From Glandiceps talaboti (taxonomy: Eukaryota; Hemichordata; Enteropneusta; Spengelidae): DNA of 64,000 bases. Numbering within the stretch: position 1 is the first letter of the stretch; each line of letters starts with the position of its first letter. A model generated the notes under the pieces. That model was not told the DNA's origin and made no database searches. It saw only the letters and a program-made list of their open reading frames with translations. Made by a program: the position numbers and the translations under genes. Positions 12,474 to 27,400 of the stretch are shown here, in pieces. Location: the NCBI RefSeq assembly GCF_964340395.1, contig NC_135558.1, positions 6,169,001-6,233,000 of the forward strand. Direction: 5' to 3'.

Positions 12474-15400
12474 TACATACATACATACATACACACATAC
12501 ATACATACACACACATATACACACATATACACACACATACATACATACATACACACACACATACATACATACATACATACATACATACATACATACATAC
12601 ACACACACACATATACATACACACACATATACACACATATACACACATACATACATACATACATACATATACACACACACAAATAGAGACAGACAGATAC
12701 ATACATGTACATACATAAGGCATCCATATCAACATACATACATCACATTTATAACTGAAGTGAAAGACCATAAGGAAGTCTCCCATATACATTGCCTCCT
12801 CAATAATTCATTATAATAGTCGTTTCAGTCTCAAATACCCCATAACATTATTTGGAAAATTTCAGAAATGTTGATATTCAATATACCAACCCATAATATG
12901 ATATTACAAAAACACTGCATTCCAACGTAATGAATGAAACACCATGGTGACTTAATATATAGTGTGTAATAATGTGCAATGACTAATACAATCTGAATTG
13001 CATATATTGGTATTGGTATGTACAAAATGACTACAGACAGATTAACAACTTCCAAATCACAAATTCCAAATAATTTACATAATCCAACATTGTTTATCAA
13101 CAGCACATCTTCTAAGTTCAAGATGAAAATTTCCACTCAAAGAGTCACAAATTTTTTTTACTGTGAGTAGAAATTGTTGTTTGATACTAAATACTATGAT
13201 AGTATGAACCTGGCACCCATGAATATTCATTTTTGTACATCTTCTAAAGTCAAAATTTGTTGCTATTTATCAAGAGTATTATACATGTACTTGCATAACC
13301 AAATTAAGTCTTGTCTTCCAAAATAAGTATTTTGTTATTTAGTCTTCAGCCCTCCCCCTACAAGTCACTCAATTTCGATATGTTGTCAATTCAAGATACA
13401 TCATGTCGTTTCAACCCTCACCGGTCTCCTCCCTCTGCGAGGGGTTGGCCGATGTGTGAGGGCACCCCATCACGGCATACCTTACAGACTATAGTTGTGC
13501 TTGCAAGTTACATGTAGAACTAGTAGTATTTAGTCTTCATATACATTCTTAATTGTGTACAGTAGTCTTGAGACTGTTCTTTACATTACGTGTACCTAAT
13601 AGAATACAGTAGTACTGTTATTCTTCTAGTTCAATCACTTTATTGTTACATTAAAACCAAAATTGAAGTGGATAGATGGATGATCCCCATAATAGGTCTG
13701 AAAGACCAACTATGGCACGTACACCTTCTATTTGTCAACACAGTCACAGTAAAATGACTGTGTCTAGTGTTCAGTGGTGCCTGTGCAAAGTACACAATTC
13801 ATGTCAATATTATTGTTGTTGTAGCAGCCTGACCTTTAACCCTTGACCTTTCACCTTTGTAACATCTATGACTAATCATGGTGTTTATAATACCTTTTAC
13901 AACTAGTACCATCTATAGATGACTAATCATATTATTCAAATTCATTTATTACATCATCAATAACATATCGCTCTCAGACAACACCCTATAGTACTAGGAA
14001 TTCAGCTAAAAATATTCCTGACGATATTCAAATAGCTATAATAACTATTACTATTCAAATGTGTGCAATAATTTCAATAATCATAAACAAATGTAGACTG
14101 AGGGATTATGTGATAATTACATGCATACTTTATTAATTTTTCATTTTTTTTTATAAAATAGATATTCACTATAATTCAGTGAGTAATCATTTGGGTTTTA
14201 TCCTCAGTTGAATAACAATCTCTGAATATAACAGACTTGCTGAGCATCATAGTAAATATGATTAACTATACCAATATTAGTCTATCTGAAAAAGAGGGAG
14301 GAGTTTAAAATTATTGAATTCAGTTTGACATTCACCACAGCGGCTGTCTGCTTGATAGATTCTGAGACACTGCTATACTCATTCACCATCAACGTAGCCT
14401 ACCTGAAGTCTTGAAGGACTAATGCTACTAGACTATTTCAGCGATTCTAACTGCCATTTTGATTTTTTGGATTTTCACTCATCCAAAAAATCAAAATGGC
14501 AGTTAAAATAGCTGAAATACCACATTGTAGTAGCATTTAGTGCTTCAAGACTACAGGTACAAGTAGGCTACAATCAAAAGAGTATTGCAGTTACAGATCC
14601 AGTGAGAAGACAGGCTAGGTACACGGTTGAAATTTGATGCCATGATTAGCATTAGACTAGGTTAGGTACATTGTATAATGTACATATACATTACCACACC
14701 TGTACACATAGACTTCCTATTCATTCCACTGGAACAATGAGACAGTTTCCATCACTTACAAAATACAAATACGTATTCAGAAAATATATATGTACATTAA
14801 TTTTTTGTAACTTAAACTATCCGTATTACTGTTATTAATTTCTTGCACATTGTCATAGTTAATAAGAAGTAATCATTAATATCCACACATATCTAATCAG
14901 AACTGGCAACCAAGTTTTTTTAAAGTACATTACACAGGAGTCATTTACACATTCTTAATCAGGAAATATTGAATTTCAATCATGACCTAACACTAAATAT
15001 ATTATTTTTCTGTATGAAAATGGTACTATCAAAAGCCTTTATTACAGGTAAATTCATATACGTCGTTAGTGCTAATTGTTATCATGAGATGGTACTTCAT
15101 TAATTAACATGACAACCTTGAAAACTTAATTAAGTTTGACACAGTTTTCATCACAGAATGTTTGTTCTTGTGTCAGTTTCTATCATCCTATTGTTTTGAT
15201 CTTGATAAGATTGGGTGCTGGCATAACAATTTAATACCTACAACCATATCTGAATTCAACTTCGATAATATTATGAAAACCAAGCAGATGTTAAATTAAA
15301 TTTGTCTATTATTTGTACATATTTTACTTTCTACATTGTACATTCCAAATATTTTGTTCTAACACTACTATACTTTTTTCAGCTTAATCAAAAGTTGTAC

Positions 15401-18400
15401 TGTGTACATTTTGTATTAAAGTTACATTACATTACATTTACATGTATATTTAATAGTCTGGATGTCAATGTGGTATTGAATCATCCCTAAGCCATTAAAA
15501 GATTCCGTGGAATAGCACAAGACTAACATTATATACATGTATGTACATGTATACATATGAAATTATACATTATAATAAGCTGTACTCTGTGAAGGCAGAA
15601 AATAGACAATTTCACTATGTCTTTATTAAGTAAATATAATTGAGCACGTACAACATTCAAAGAACATCATTATAGAAATGACAATACATCGATTAAGAAG
15701 TGTTTTTGTGAATGTCAGTTTAAACTATTACATAGATAAAATCTACATGGGCATACATACTTAGGACCTTCCCCATTATATATATATTATGGTATTTAAA
15801 AATATGGAAATATGCAAGTTTTACCAAACACCCTTCTGTTACCTTACTGTTACGGTGTAAAGGTACATGTATGGAAATCTATGCAAGTTTTACCAGATTT
15901 CCCTCCTCTGTTACTTTAATTCCCCACCAACATTATGGTACAACGGGATGGGAATCTATGCATCTTGTTACCAGGGTTCCTGCTAACATTATGTTACAAG
16001 GTCTTCCCCCTCTCTGTTACCAGTGGTCTAGTTCCTGATGATAGTCTTCACACATTACGTCTAGTCAATCTCGTTACTCTCGCACAGAATTGTGTGCTCC
16101 CCAACCGTGTTCATATAAACATGACATTGTTGCGTCCACACATGATTTTAGTTTAAACAGACTGGAGGTGGTGCTCGGTTGAACATTTGCATAAATTCCC
16201 ACGATAGTCGCAACAACCGTACCAAATGAATATTAATGAGCGATGACGACAGCCTATCAATTTGTGATGGGTTACAACTGACATGCACTGTTTGTGCTTC
16301 ACCATGGGGTTGAACCACAATGAACGCCGAGAGTAAGGAGATTGACTAGACGTACTGTGTGAAGATAATGTAGTGTAAAATCGGAATACGATCGTCAGGA
16401 ACTAGACTATGTTACCAGGGTCCCCAACCAATTCTGTATGTACAAGAGTTTGCTAGATTTCCTTACTCTGTAACCGCGATTCCTACACCTACACCTTTAC
16501 TAAACTAAGAAAGCTAATATATCAATATATGCCACTATGATAAGTACCGTATGTAACTGAATACAGACTTGTTAGTAGTAGTTGACACATTACAGTCCAA
16601 TAGACATACATGTACATGTCAAAATCTATCAAACTGTTGTCATATAGCAGTTATTAAACTTCCTGATATTATCAAACACATGATAACACCAGCATGACAC
16701 AGTACAATAAACAAATATTCAACATACCAAGTTTCACATGATGTTTGAATGCTGGTATTTACACTACATGTACATGTATTATTGATGAGCATCCATAATG
16801 AAAAATAACCCTTAAGCTGAAATTAATTTGTAGGGAGGAGTTATCTATGAAAATGAAACTGCATTTTGTAAGTGGGTTGAAATGAATGAATGGGTATGAT
16901 GCTATCAATAGCTTTCACATGCATTGAACTCATTGTGATGTTTTTGGTTCATCCTTGTATAAGTTGTAATATTCAAAAATCTTGTTTCATACAAATATAA
17001 AATAAATACTGACTTTAAATAATTAAAGAAAAGTAGACGTGACCAGGATTACATTTGTAATTAACATGGCACAGAGTATAATTTAGATGCAGTATGATTT
17101 TTTTTATACCTGTGCCAATTCTAAAGAAGATGTGGAGATGCCCTCAATAGCAACCAACTTCATTCTGGCATTCAAGCGCACGTACACACACTGACAGAAT
17201 CACACATCTGCGTAACCAGTGTTTTTTGTTCACAGTGGTAAGTAGGTAAAATGCACCCAGAGTTCCCAACATCTGTTTACAGGTGTACCCTAGCAAAATT
17301 ATGATACAACACATAGATTTGGAAATCAATCCACGTTTTACAAGATTTTCCAAGTGTAGCAAAAACATTGATAATTTTAGTTCCAATTCCATAAGGGTAT
17401 GGCGATGTTCTCTGCAACATAATATACTTGATATTTGTGATTTACATTCATAAATTACTTGGAATTAGTATTCAATCCTTGAATGGATAGCTACCTACAT
17501 AAATGTAATTTGAATAGCCTTATATGTGAACAACTCTCAAAGGTGACAATTATGAATTATTTAGTCTTTCAAATCATATTTCAGTCATCCTCTACATTGT
17601 ACATACATCATTACATATATACTACTCAATACTGGTATTTCACTGTCAGACTGCATGAAATAACTAAATAGGTGATCAATAGACAAGTATTGACTTGTTG
17701 CAGACATGTGTCTATTACTCAGAGAAGAGTACTTACTGATATACAAATCATAATTATGTGACATATCATGGGTAAACATGCATCAAAGGTCAAAGGTTAT
17801 GAAAGCATTTACTTTCTTTAAAGGTTGAAGGTGAACACAATGGGAGGTAAAATCATTTAGCAGTATGCCCTCTAAGCCATTTTGATGCACCACTGACGCA
17901 CCCAAGTTCTGGTGACACACTAAAATTTGGTGTTCCCCTATCTCTTACTATGTGGTGACCAGTTTTTATCATTTTGACTCACGACAACAAACCTAAGTCC
18001 TTGGCTATCATTAGAGGGAATCCTGGGTACAATCATGACCAGGTGTTAAATACCCAACTTTATAGCAAACCAGGTTACACAACTCTAGTACAGTTGCAGA
18101 GTAAAAACACACTTATCATAGTGAAATTAAAAACATTCCAAAAAATAATACCTTCATTTTTCTCACAGGTACTCTATTCCTTGAGTATGCTTTCATACTA
18201 AAGGAACCCCATGTCGCATGAGTGCAAGTGTAGGTTCTCACGGTATTTGCACACGTGCCTGCAGTGTTTTCTGCTGCACATTCACAAGCATAGGAGTGAA
18301 AGGACAGCCGGAAAGAATACTGCACACACTCATGCAAATACCTTGAATATGCCACACTTACACTGTGACTTACACATCATGGGGTTCTGTCATATTACTA

Positions 18401-21400
18401 AGTTCTGGCATAATTCTATGAAACCCTCACAAACATTGTATTGAACCAAGTATCTACTTATACAAATATTGAAATAACCTGTTCAAAGTCTAGAAGTAAA
18501 TTTTATTAATATATTAATATCCTGAGTCCGTGATACTTCTTAAAATTACAACATAACTAAATCTAATGAAAAATTCTATTTGCATCACAAATTTACTCAA
18601 TCATTTAGCAATATTGTAATCGTAAGATCATTTTTTCAGTCAGAATCCAAAAACTCAATGACGTCAACAGAAACTATTTATGAGTTTCTGCCACAGAATG
18701 AAACTCTGTCAATGAAAACAAATGGAAATATGGTCACTACAAAAGGCTTTTCAATTATTGATGTCATGGAATAAACAAAGGAAACATTTGGTTTAAAAAG
18801 AAAACCACAGAAACACAAATGAATGACACAGAAATAGAATACTAGATATACAGTATTGAATAATATAGAAATACAATACATGTATTAGAATTGTTCTGTT
18901 GCCTGTCAGTTAATATTCAGGGTCCATATGTCAATATAGTAAAATGACACTTCTTTTTATTGTATTTTCAATCAAATCTCAATAAAACATTCAATTATAT
19001 TGACTTTGAAGTGCAGGCAGTAGAATTTAGAAAGAGACAACAAGCCTTCACACGCAACATTCAACATACTTGACATGTCTGTGCAGATGGGTGTGTTACT
19101 TACAGGTAAAATATATCTGGAATTTCAAGGGTTGTTTTTATCTTGGTGTACCCACCTGCTATAATCATAATTCATTAGAATCATCTTTATACAAGATTTC
19201 CATCAATATCATATTCCGATTATTACATAATTCTTACAATATTTTCAACATATTTGACATGTCTGGCTGGACAAATGGGTGTGTGTTACTTCACAGATAA
19301 CTAACACATATACTTGTCTGTGGTTACTTACAGGTAAAATATATCTGGAATTTCAAGGATTGTTTCTATCCTGGGTTACCCCTGCTATGGTTATCATGGT
19401 AGATTTATAATCATTTTTATACAAGATATCCATCAATATCATATTCTGATTACATAATTCTTACAATATTTTCAACATATTTGACATGTCTGGCTGGACA
19501 GATGGGTGTGTGTGTCACTTACAGGTAAAATATCCCTGAAATTTCAATGGTTGCTTCAATCCTGGGTTACACTGCTACTCATGGTAGATTTATAACAATT
19601 TATTCATACAAGGTTTTCCATCAATATCATATTCCGATTCTATAAAGTATAATTCCTAAATATTTTTTTTTGAGATTTCACAGCAGACAGTATTAGTAAC
19701 TGCCGTAAATCACAATAATCAGCTGGTTCCATGACCTAGGGTCAAACCAGGGACATCACTGGATAGCATTATTGCTTGATAGAATTTTAATCAATAGTAC
19801 AGCCAGTATAATCCCAAGGACCATGAAAGGGTTATGTATTAGTATTGCAATGAGCTTTATATAATACCATAGCAGAATTTCTTTCAAAATATACAAAAAT
19901 TACATTAGTGTTCCAGCTACATATAAAGAAAACACAGTACATGAAATCCTTACAAATAATCAATTCTACTTGCAATAAAACATGTCTTCAAAATTTAGAT
20001 TTTTTGAATATTCGAATTTTTACTGCGAGTGTGAAAAGAAGTTTCATTTTTAGTGTGAACTCAGAGTCCATGAACATTAATTGTCATACATAAAGTGATG
20101 TAAACATGAATCAATATATCTTATATTTGTAGGTAATTTGTAATATTAACATTACTGTATGTCAAAATTCGTGTATGAAGTACTGTATGAATATTTCAAC
20201 AAATGGAATAGCAACTCATGATTAAATAACTACAGATGAACCTACCGAAGCATATCACAAGATCATTATGGAAATACATGTAAAATCTACACACTAGTAA
20301 AGCTAATAATTTACGGTATAAACATGACAAAATACTACATACTGGGGTTTATTATTCATCATGAAATACCGTTCCATTTTCAACAATACATCATGTTAAT
20401 TATGCCTTTGAGAAAACAGAAAAGTCCCTCTGGCTAATCAGGATGGTATGTTAATGCAGCTATGTATCAAATACAACCGTGGTTTCCAATATATGTTGAA
20501 GAAAATGCCATAAATAAACCATAGTACAAGGTACATGTACATGTAAATGTGCAAACATCGAGTGTAATGACATCACTGTAACGTGAATGAACGCAAAGTA
20601 ATGCATATTGTGATGTTTGTGGATCAAAGTATTCTTTTTTTTCACAGATATACTGGGTAATTCAATTCATGGTTCAAGGTTTGATATTATGACTGTTCAT
20701 GTTATGTCATACATTGATAAATGAAGTACAGCATGCTATATTACACATTAAAATGTATTACACAATTAAATGAATTATATTTCATTTCAGAAAGATTGTA
20801 CCTTCATTGAGAGCAGTGTGTTGTGTATCTGAGTCTTTGTTTCACATTTACGACTTTTTAAGAGTAAAGGGGGAATTGATCAAAATTAAACGGCTGCCAC
20901 TATACTTCATCCTCATTTGAAATAGCGTTCTTATATTATCCTAACCCTACTTAGGAAACATAAACAATGTTTTACCTCATTTGATGGGATAAATTTGGGA
21001 TTTGTTAAAATAGTGATAGTAGTCACATAATCCATTTTAAAATGGTCACTAAAGAGACAGTTAAAATATAGTACTTTTCATTTCCACATTTAGGTGTTCT
21101 ATATCCTGCAATGTTGTGGCATACAATCACGCTAACTCAACTGAGGAAATTGCCAGTGATGTTTATAAATTATAATAAAATAATTATCAAAGATGACACA
21201 GTCCTTACTGATAGAGAAGAGTATTGTTATTGACTTATTACTTATGACAGATATTATGGAAATATGATTTAAAACAGATACTGGAAATTGTTGTTCTATG
21301 ACACTTATTACTACAACCTTGTATGAATAACACAATGGGACTGAAACTGACACATGAGTATATCCTAAGACCTTTCAGTATCATGCTAGATTAGTTTTTA

Positions 21401-24400
21401 TAACTGTGGTTAAGACAAAATTTAGGTCAACAGTTTATTTTACATTTTGTGTCGTATTCCTGTTATTTCATCCAGAACTATTCATAAAATACAAATGTAC
21501 CCATGTGATTATAAAATCGGGATAAAGACACTGTCTTAGAATCACTCGTCATGTTGAATTTCACCACGGATGAGCAGTTTTCCGTTCCCATTTCCATGAT
21601 AAACTGTCAAGGCCCTGACCTCAAATGTCACTAACAGGAAATACCTCACCACGTCCTCAAAATCTACTTCATGACCCCACTCACTCATTTACTACAAATT
21701 ACCAATTCCTTTCATTGATGTCTTGATAACCTTATTTTAATCTTTTTCACACCTTTCATAATTTGCAGCTCATACTACAATTGTGATAAAGTCAATCATA
21801 CAAAATATTTATGAATATTCATTACCTGTACAGTTTTCACAAATCCAAAGTGCATTGTTTCCTTTTTTTAACCTCAAGCTATATTTGAAAACACAATTTC
21901 TTATCATAATAATTACACCAAAATCATTTTGAAGTGTTTCTGAATAATGTTTTACGTAGTGTTAAAAGAAGGAGTGATAGCTGTATCAGACAAAATCACT
22001 TTTCAGTTGACAATGAACATAAATATTGCTATTACCATAGTTACATGCAATTGTTTTATAATTGTTTCGGGAGGGTGAAATCTCCACTTTTACCTAATTT
22101 TATTTTAATTGAAAATGGTATGTCAACATTTGAAAGGATTGTCTTTCCTTATATAAACTGAATTTGAAACAATGACCTATATTCATACTATCCACTTCCT
22201 CCTTTCAATGTTATATCTAGATATCTGTAGTTATTGTGTCATAAATACATACACAGCAGAAGACTTTATTTCTAGTTATTGGATATTGGATTTTTAAGTA
22301 CAACCACTCTGCTGACTTCTTAAAAGAAATATTTTGAAATTAATTTTTAAAAAAAAATTTAAAATTTGCTGAAGACATACAATTTTGTTTTTACTTTATT
22401 ATCCAATCTTATTAAAATCTGATGTAGGAATATGGCTTGATTTCTAGTTCTAATTTTGTTGTTTCGGGTGTGCTCGCCTTTTTACCCACAACTCTCTCTG
22501 ATAATTTGTAATGTTGAATGTCATCTCCTTGAAGCCAGACAAATCTCACTTGTGTACAGGGTTTTGTTAGAATATTTTTTGCCATTTGCAAAGCATAGAA
22601 TTGCCACTGATGAGTTTCTGAATACCTATATTCATCGGTTCTGGTATGAATGATTTATTGCAGGAGTAGCAATTTTAGAAATTTGTCAACAGATTTTCTT
22701 GAAAGACATGCACAATATTTGCAACGAAATTAAAGAAAACATCTACACCTGTTATGACTTTGCCAAAGATGTAGACTTATTTGAATAGGAATAACAAAAG
22801 AAATTTACATATTAAAACCCATCATACACACTGACTACCAAGTTAGTGATAATTTGACACTGAAGTGTTTTATTCAAAGTATATGTTTAATGTTATAAAA
22901 TTTAGAACTTTATTTTTGATTCCAAAGTGTACTTTTGTTACATATTAATTAAATGTAATTATTATTATTAAAATGTTGAGAAATATGGATTATTGAAGAA
23001 GTTATAAAATAATGAAACTCCAAGCATACCAATCAGAGAGAGTTGTGGGTAAAATATTGTACAGAGTGTCATATTCCTACAGGCTACACTAGATTTCAAT
23101 CAGCTGAGTTATTTTTATGACTTTGAAAAAAAGAAATAAATGGATGTTCTGGGTATAAAGTATTTTATGAGGGACTGTATTTCATTAGAAAATGGCAATC
23201 AAAAGTTACTGAAAGTAAATTTAAATACAAACTAAAGTGTTCCCCATTCTATACCAAAAACATCCATTCACTGTTTACATGTATACATTAAAAATATCCA
23301 TTCACTGTTTACATGTATACATTGTACAGATACAAAGATGTAGATCAGTACATCAATGCATATATTGACCTTTTTAGGATTCTTCAAGGGAACCTCCTAC
23401 TGTAGGTGGGTAAGTTAAACATTTACACTGCAGTTACATCAAACATAGCAAATATAAAAGAATATCTAACTAATTCAACTTAAACTCTGGACCCTGGACT
23501 TTACAAATCTCAACAATAAAAGTAATTATATAACATCAGTTTGACAGACACTACACTAATATATGCATAAACCACCTGCATATTCTGGCATGTGACCAAT
23601 TATGGAATACTCATTGACTAGACGTACACGTACAATGTACATGCCACAGGTACTCGAATCAATCTGTATGATTTAAAAAAAAAAAAATTGTATAGTAATA
23701 ATAAGACAAGGTTTGAAGGTTCGACAAACCTAACGAGCCACTGACTGTTTACAATTCAAACACCCTAGACGATTTCAACAAACAAATACGATAATCAAAC
23801 CCCTACTAAAACTCACCTAAATGCCGTCAATAGAAGCGAAATTATATATATTCCATGATTTTTAACATCAATAACCAAAACTTGTTGTTCAAGACTACAA
23901 AATTCGAAGGATTTTTGTTGCGATTATCATATAAATATTGTACATATTATATAGGCATATATGATTTATTAATACGAAATATCAAAAACATGTACAGTTA
24001 CATTGTACATATCTAATTAATATAAAGTACAGTACATACTTTTAGTACAATTTTAATTAATATGAAATACTACATAATGAATGTTTGTATTTTGACACTC
24101 TCTCAATTTAATTTAGATCAGAGACTTGGCTATCTGCCTTGACAATGTTGTCTACTAGTATGTCAAGTCAAATGGCCAAGTCTCTATGCAAAATATAATT
24201 TGGCTTATTTAACATAATGTAGTCAAGATCAACCAGCCAAGATACTAATTTATGCATTACCTTTAACATGCAACATGCTTTGGAGTAGTCTATCTGCTAG
24301 ACCTTGGATGTTCTTCCGATAGAATATGACACACGCCCGAACATCGCTATCGAGGATGGAACAAGCCCTCATTGCGAACTTCGTGCGCTTATAGTATCGA

Positions 24401-27400
24401 AAGAAAGCCCGATCATCTAGCAGCAAGACTAGCTTTGGAGGTGAAATTTTTGTAATTTCAGAATACAAAATTTGATAAATCGACAAAAGGTTTCCCATCA
24501 AAATTACTGTTTTAGTATACATGTATAACCAGGTCAATTTTAACCTTATTTGTCTCTCCCTGTTAGGGTTCTCTACTCAATTGCCAAAGGGCCTGGAAGC
24601 TAAACAATGGAATTACAGTTATAGTATGCTTTGTGACTATTTCTATTTTCATCCTAATCTGTCATGTACCAGATGTATGGAGATAGCTTGTCAGTATTTG
24701 GTCATGTTCTTTTGTTGAAGGATATGATCATATGTATAATCATCTCTTGTACAGTGTACTATACAAATGTACAAGTACAGACAGCTCAGATGATGTGGAG
24801 TTGAATGCACATGCTGTTAGCCAATTCTCGCTATGACAGTCTCTGGGTTACATGTAATGTGTGTGTGCAAGTCTCTGGGCATCAAATCTAAAATCTGGGA
24901 GTGAAGAGATGATTTGATAGCAAGGATAGCATCTTGACTATGGGCTAATGCACTGGCTATGTAACACTTTTAGCATGCCCATACTACAAAATCTGATCTG
25001 GATCCAGTTCGATTTACCTGTCCATACTTGTGGTTAATTCATCTAATTTGAATTAATAACTGATCCAGATTGAAGCCTACTCTTGGTCTTGGTTTTGATA
25101 TGGATCAAAATAATTCAAATCAAATCGTGATCAGTTATCCCTGGTGTGGATAGGCATGTACTCGAGTGAATTAGTTTGATAAATACAGTAATCTGAATCG
25201 AAGCTGGTGTGTGTGGACAGGTACGCTACTGTAATTCGAACTGAATCCATCTTTCAAGTTTAATATGGACGGAAAGTGGATTCGATGCAGATTAAAGTGA
25301 TCTGGATTATCAGCTGGTAATGACAAATTGACTTGATGTCACAACTTCCAAAGGTTCAAAAAAACAAAAAAAAACACTGTTTTCTGTTAATAATTGACAT
25401 ACTATGATCATAGTGTTGTCATTATCATGATTATAGTGCATTGTATGACCTTTCACATTTGCTATACTAACATGTCAATACAACAGAAATGTTGAAGGTA
25501 GCTACAAAATTTAAGACTAGTATCTGGAACAAATAGCTCTACAAGTTTCACACAATTACAAAATCTAAGATAACGCTACGAATACAACGAATCGTCCAGG
25601 TACGAGGTTAACAAGAAGTAACTATAATCTATCCTACTGGACTTATTGTTGTTTTGAATAACAATATTTTTATGTCCTATAATGGACGCTTCTGTCATAA
25701 GATCATCAGTCAGCTGAAGAAACATCCAGGATAGGACATGAAACTGTTGCCATTCAAAACAACAGCAAGTCCAGTAGGATAGATTGTAATTACTTTGTTA
25801 CAACATGTACAGCAAAATGCCAGGCATGATAATGGAAAAGAGAGAGAAAAATTCCCACACAACTGGATTCCACACTAACATGGACAGAGCACAGAGCAAT
25901 CAGCAAGCTTAATCCTGGAATAATTTGAAAGATTTGTCGTTCATATCACCCATGTTAATCACTCACGAGACTAAATTTCAGCAAGAAATCAACTAGCTGA
26001 GAGACTGGGCTGTCTGGCTTGACTATATCATTCACTGAAACAAGCCAGTCTGTCAAGTCAGATAGCCAAGTCTCTGAGCTAGAGATAAACAGGAGCACTA
26101 ACTAATGAGACGAAAATTTCACCAAGTCTAATTCTGGAACGGAACCTAACAAAATGCACTTTCCACTCTTCCTATCCTACTCATCAACACACTGAACACA
26201 AAGTACATACCATCTCAGTTTTCCTGTTTTAATTAACTTTGATCAAAATAAAGTAAACTGAAAATTTCAATTCTTGACATAATATACCTGTAATATTAAT
26301 TTATAAAAAGTCACATTATGCCAATAAAATTCCATGCATGTCTTTGTACCAAATATCTTCAAATATTTATGTTCTTAGAAAAATTCATCTGAAAGGTAGT
26401 CTGGTGCTATTATTCATAAAATTTTTCATCTCTCTCTGTTTCACGGGTTGAGACCATCATATAATCCAGACAATCTGAAACTCAACTTTCCAAATATTTA
26501 CTATCATGTGTCTTTAAATTTATGCTCAATGATGCATAAAATCAACACTGAATTGACGATGTTGACAGAAACCTAGACTGGTGAGGTCAAAGGTCAAGGT
26601 ATGTTTATAGAATAATGTAATAATGACAATACTGTCAATAACTAATGTAAAGGCTTTCATACGAAACCTGAATATAGAATCTAACATGAAAACAATACCA
26701 CATAAGCCCTGGGTGAATGTTGATGACAAAAAAAAATAATTCTGGGTATTAAAAGCAGTGAGAACAATAACATCACAAATATATTGAAAATTCTAATATT
26801 TCATAAAGTTGAAGTTTACTATGAATCACTGGGACATTTAAAACATTACTTTTTTCTAGAAAAATATTCTAGACTACAGAAATACATCATGGTGTTTTTG
26901 AGTTCTGATAAGGTATGCTTTCAAGAGCCTGATTAATATTGAGAAATTCTTCCTCAAAATGATCACATCTCATTAAATTTTTTTCGAAAACAAGACATTT
27001 CAGGGTAGGAGATCAATCAAGCAGAAAAAAAACAAACATCACCTTTATCCCAAGTCAATGCAACACAGGATAGTATAAAACTAAAATGGGGAAGTGTATG
27101 TCTTCCTACTTTTACTAGGGTCAAAGTTCACTCATCAATAACACAGCCCACAGTCTTGTTGTGGTCTCACTGTCTCACGCAAGGCCTTCTCTGTCAGCCT
27201 GGGTAGCACAATTGGAAGTGCATCTAGCTAGTATTTGTAGGGTTCCGGGTTTGTGTCCCATTCCGGCTTCTCAACTACACTACCTTTCAAACAAGGTACA
27301 TTGTAAGCCTGAGATAGTGAGACCACAAAGTCTGTGGGTTATCAATAATACAGGTCAGGACGAGTACACTCGCTAATAAAAGAAAACTTTTGTGGGTTTT

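Noticed and set aside
12242-12792. Long overlapping open frames on both strands
   Set aside because: They run through a (CATA)n/(CA)n microsatellite and consist of Tyr/Ile/His/Thr or Cys/Val/Met repeats only.
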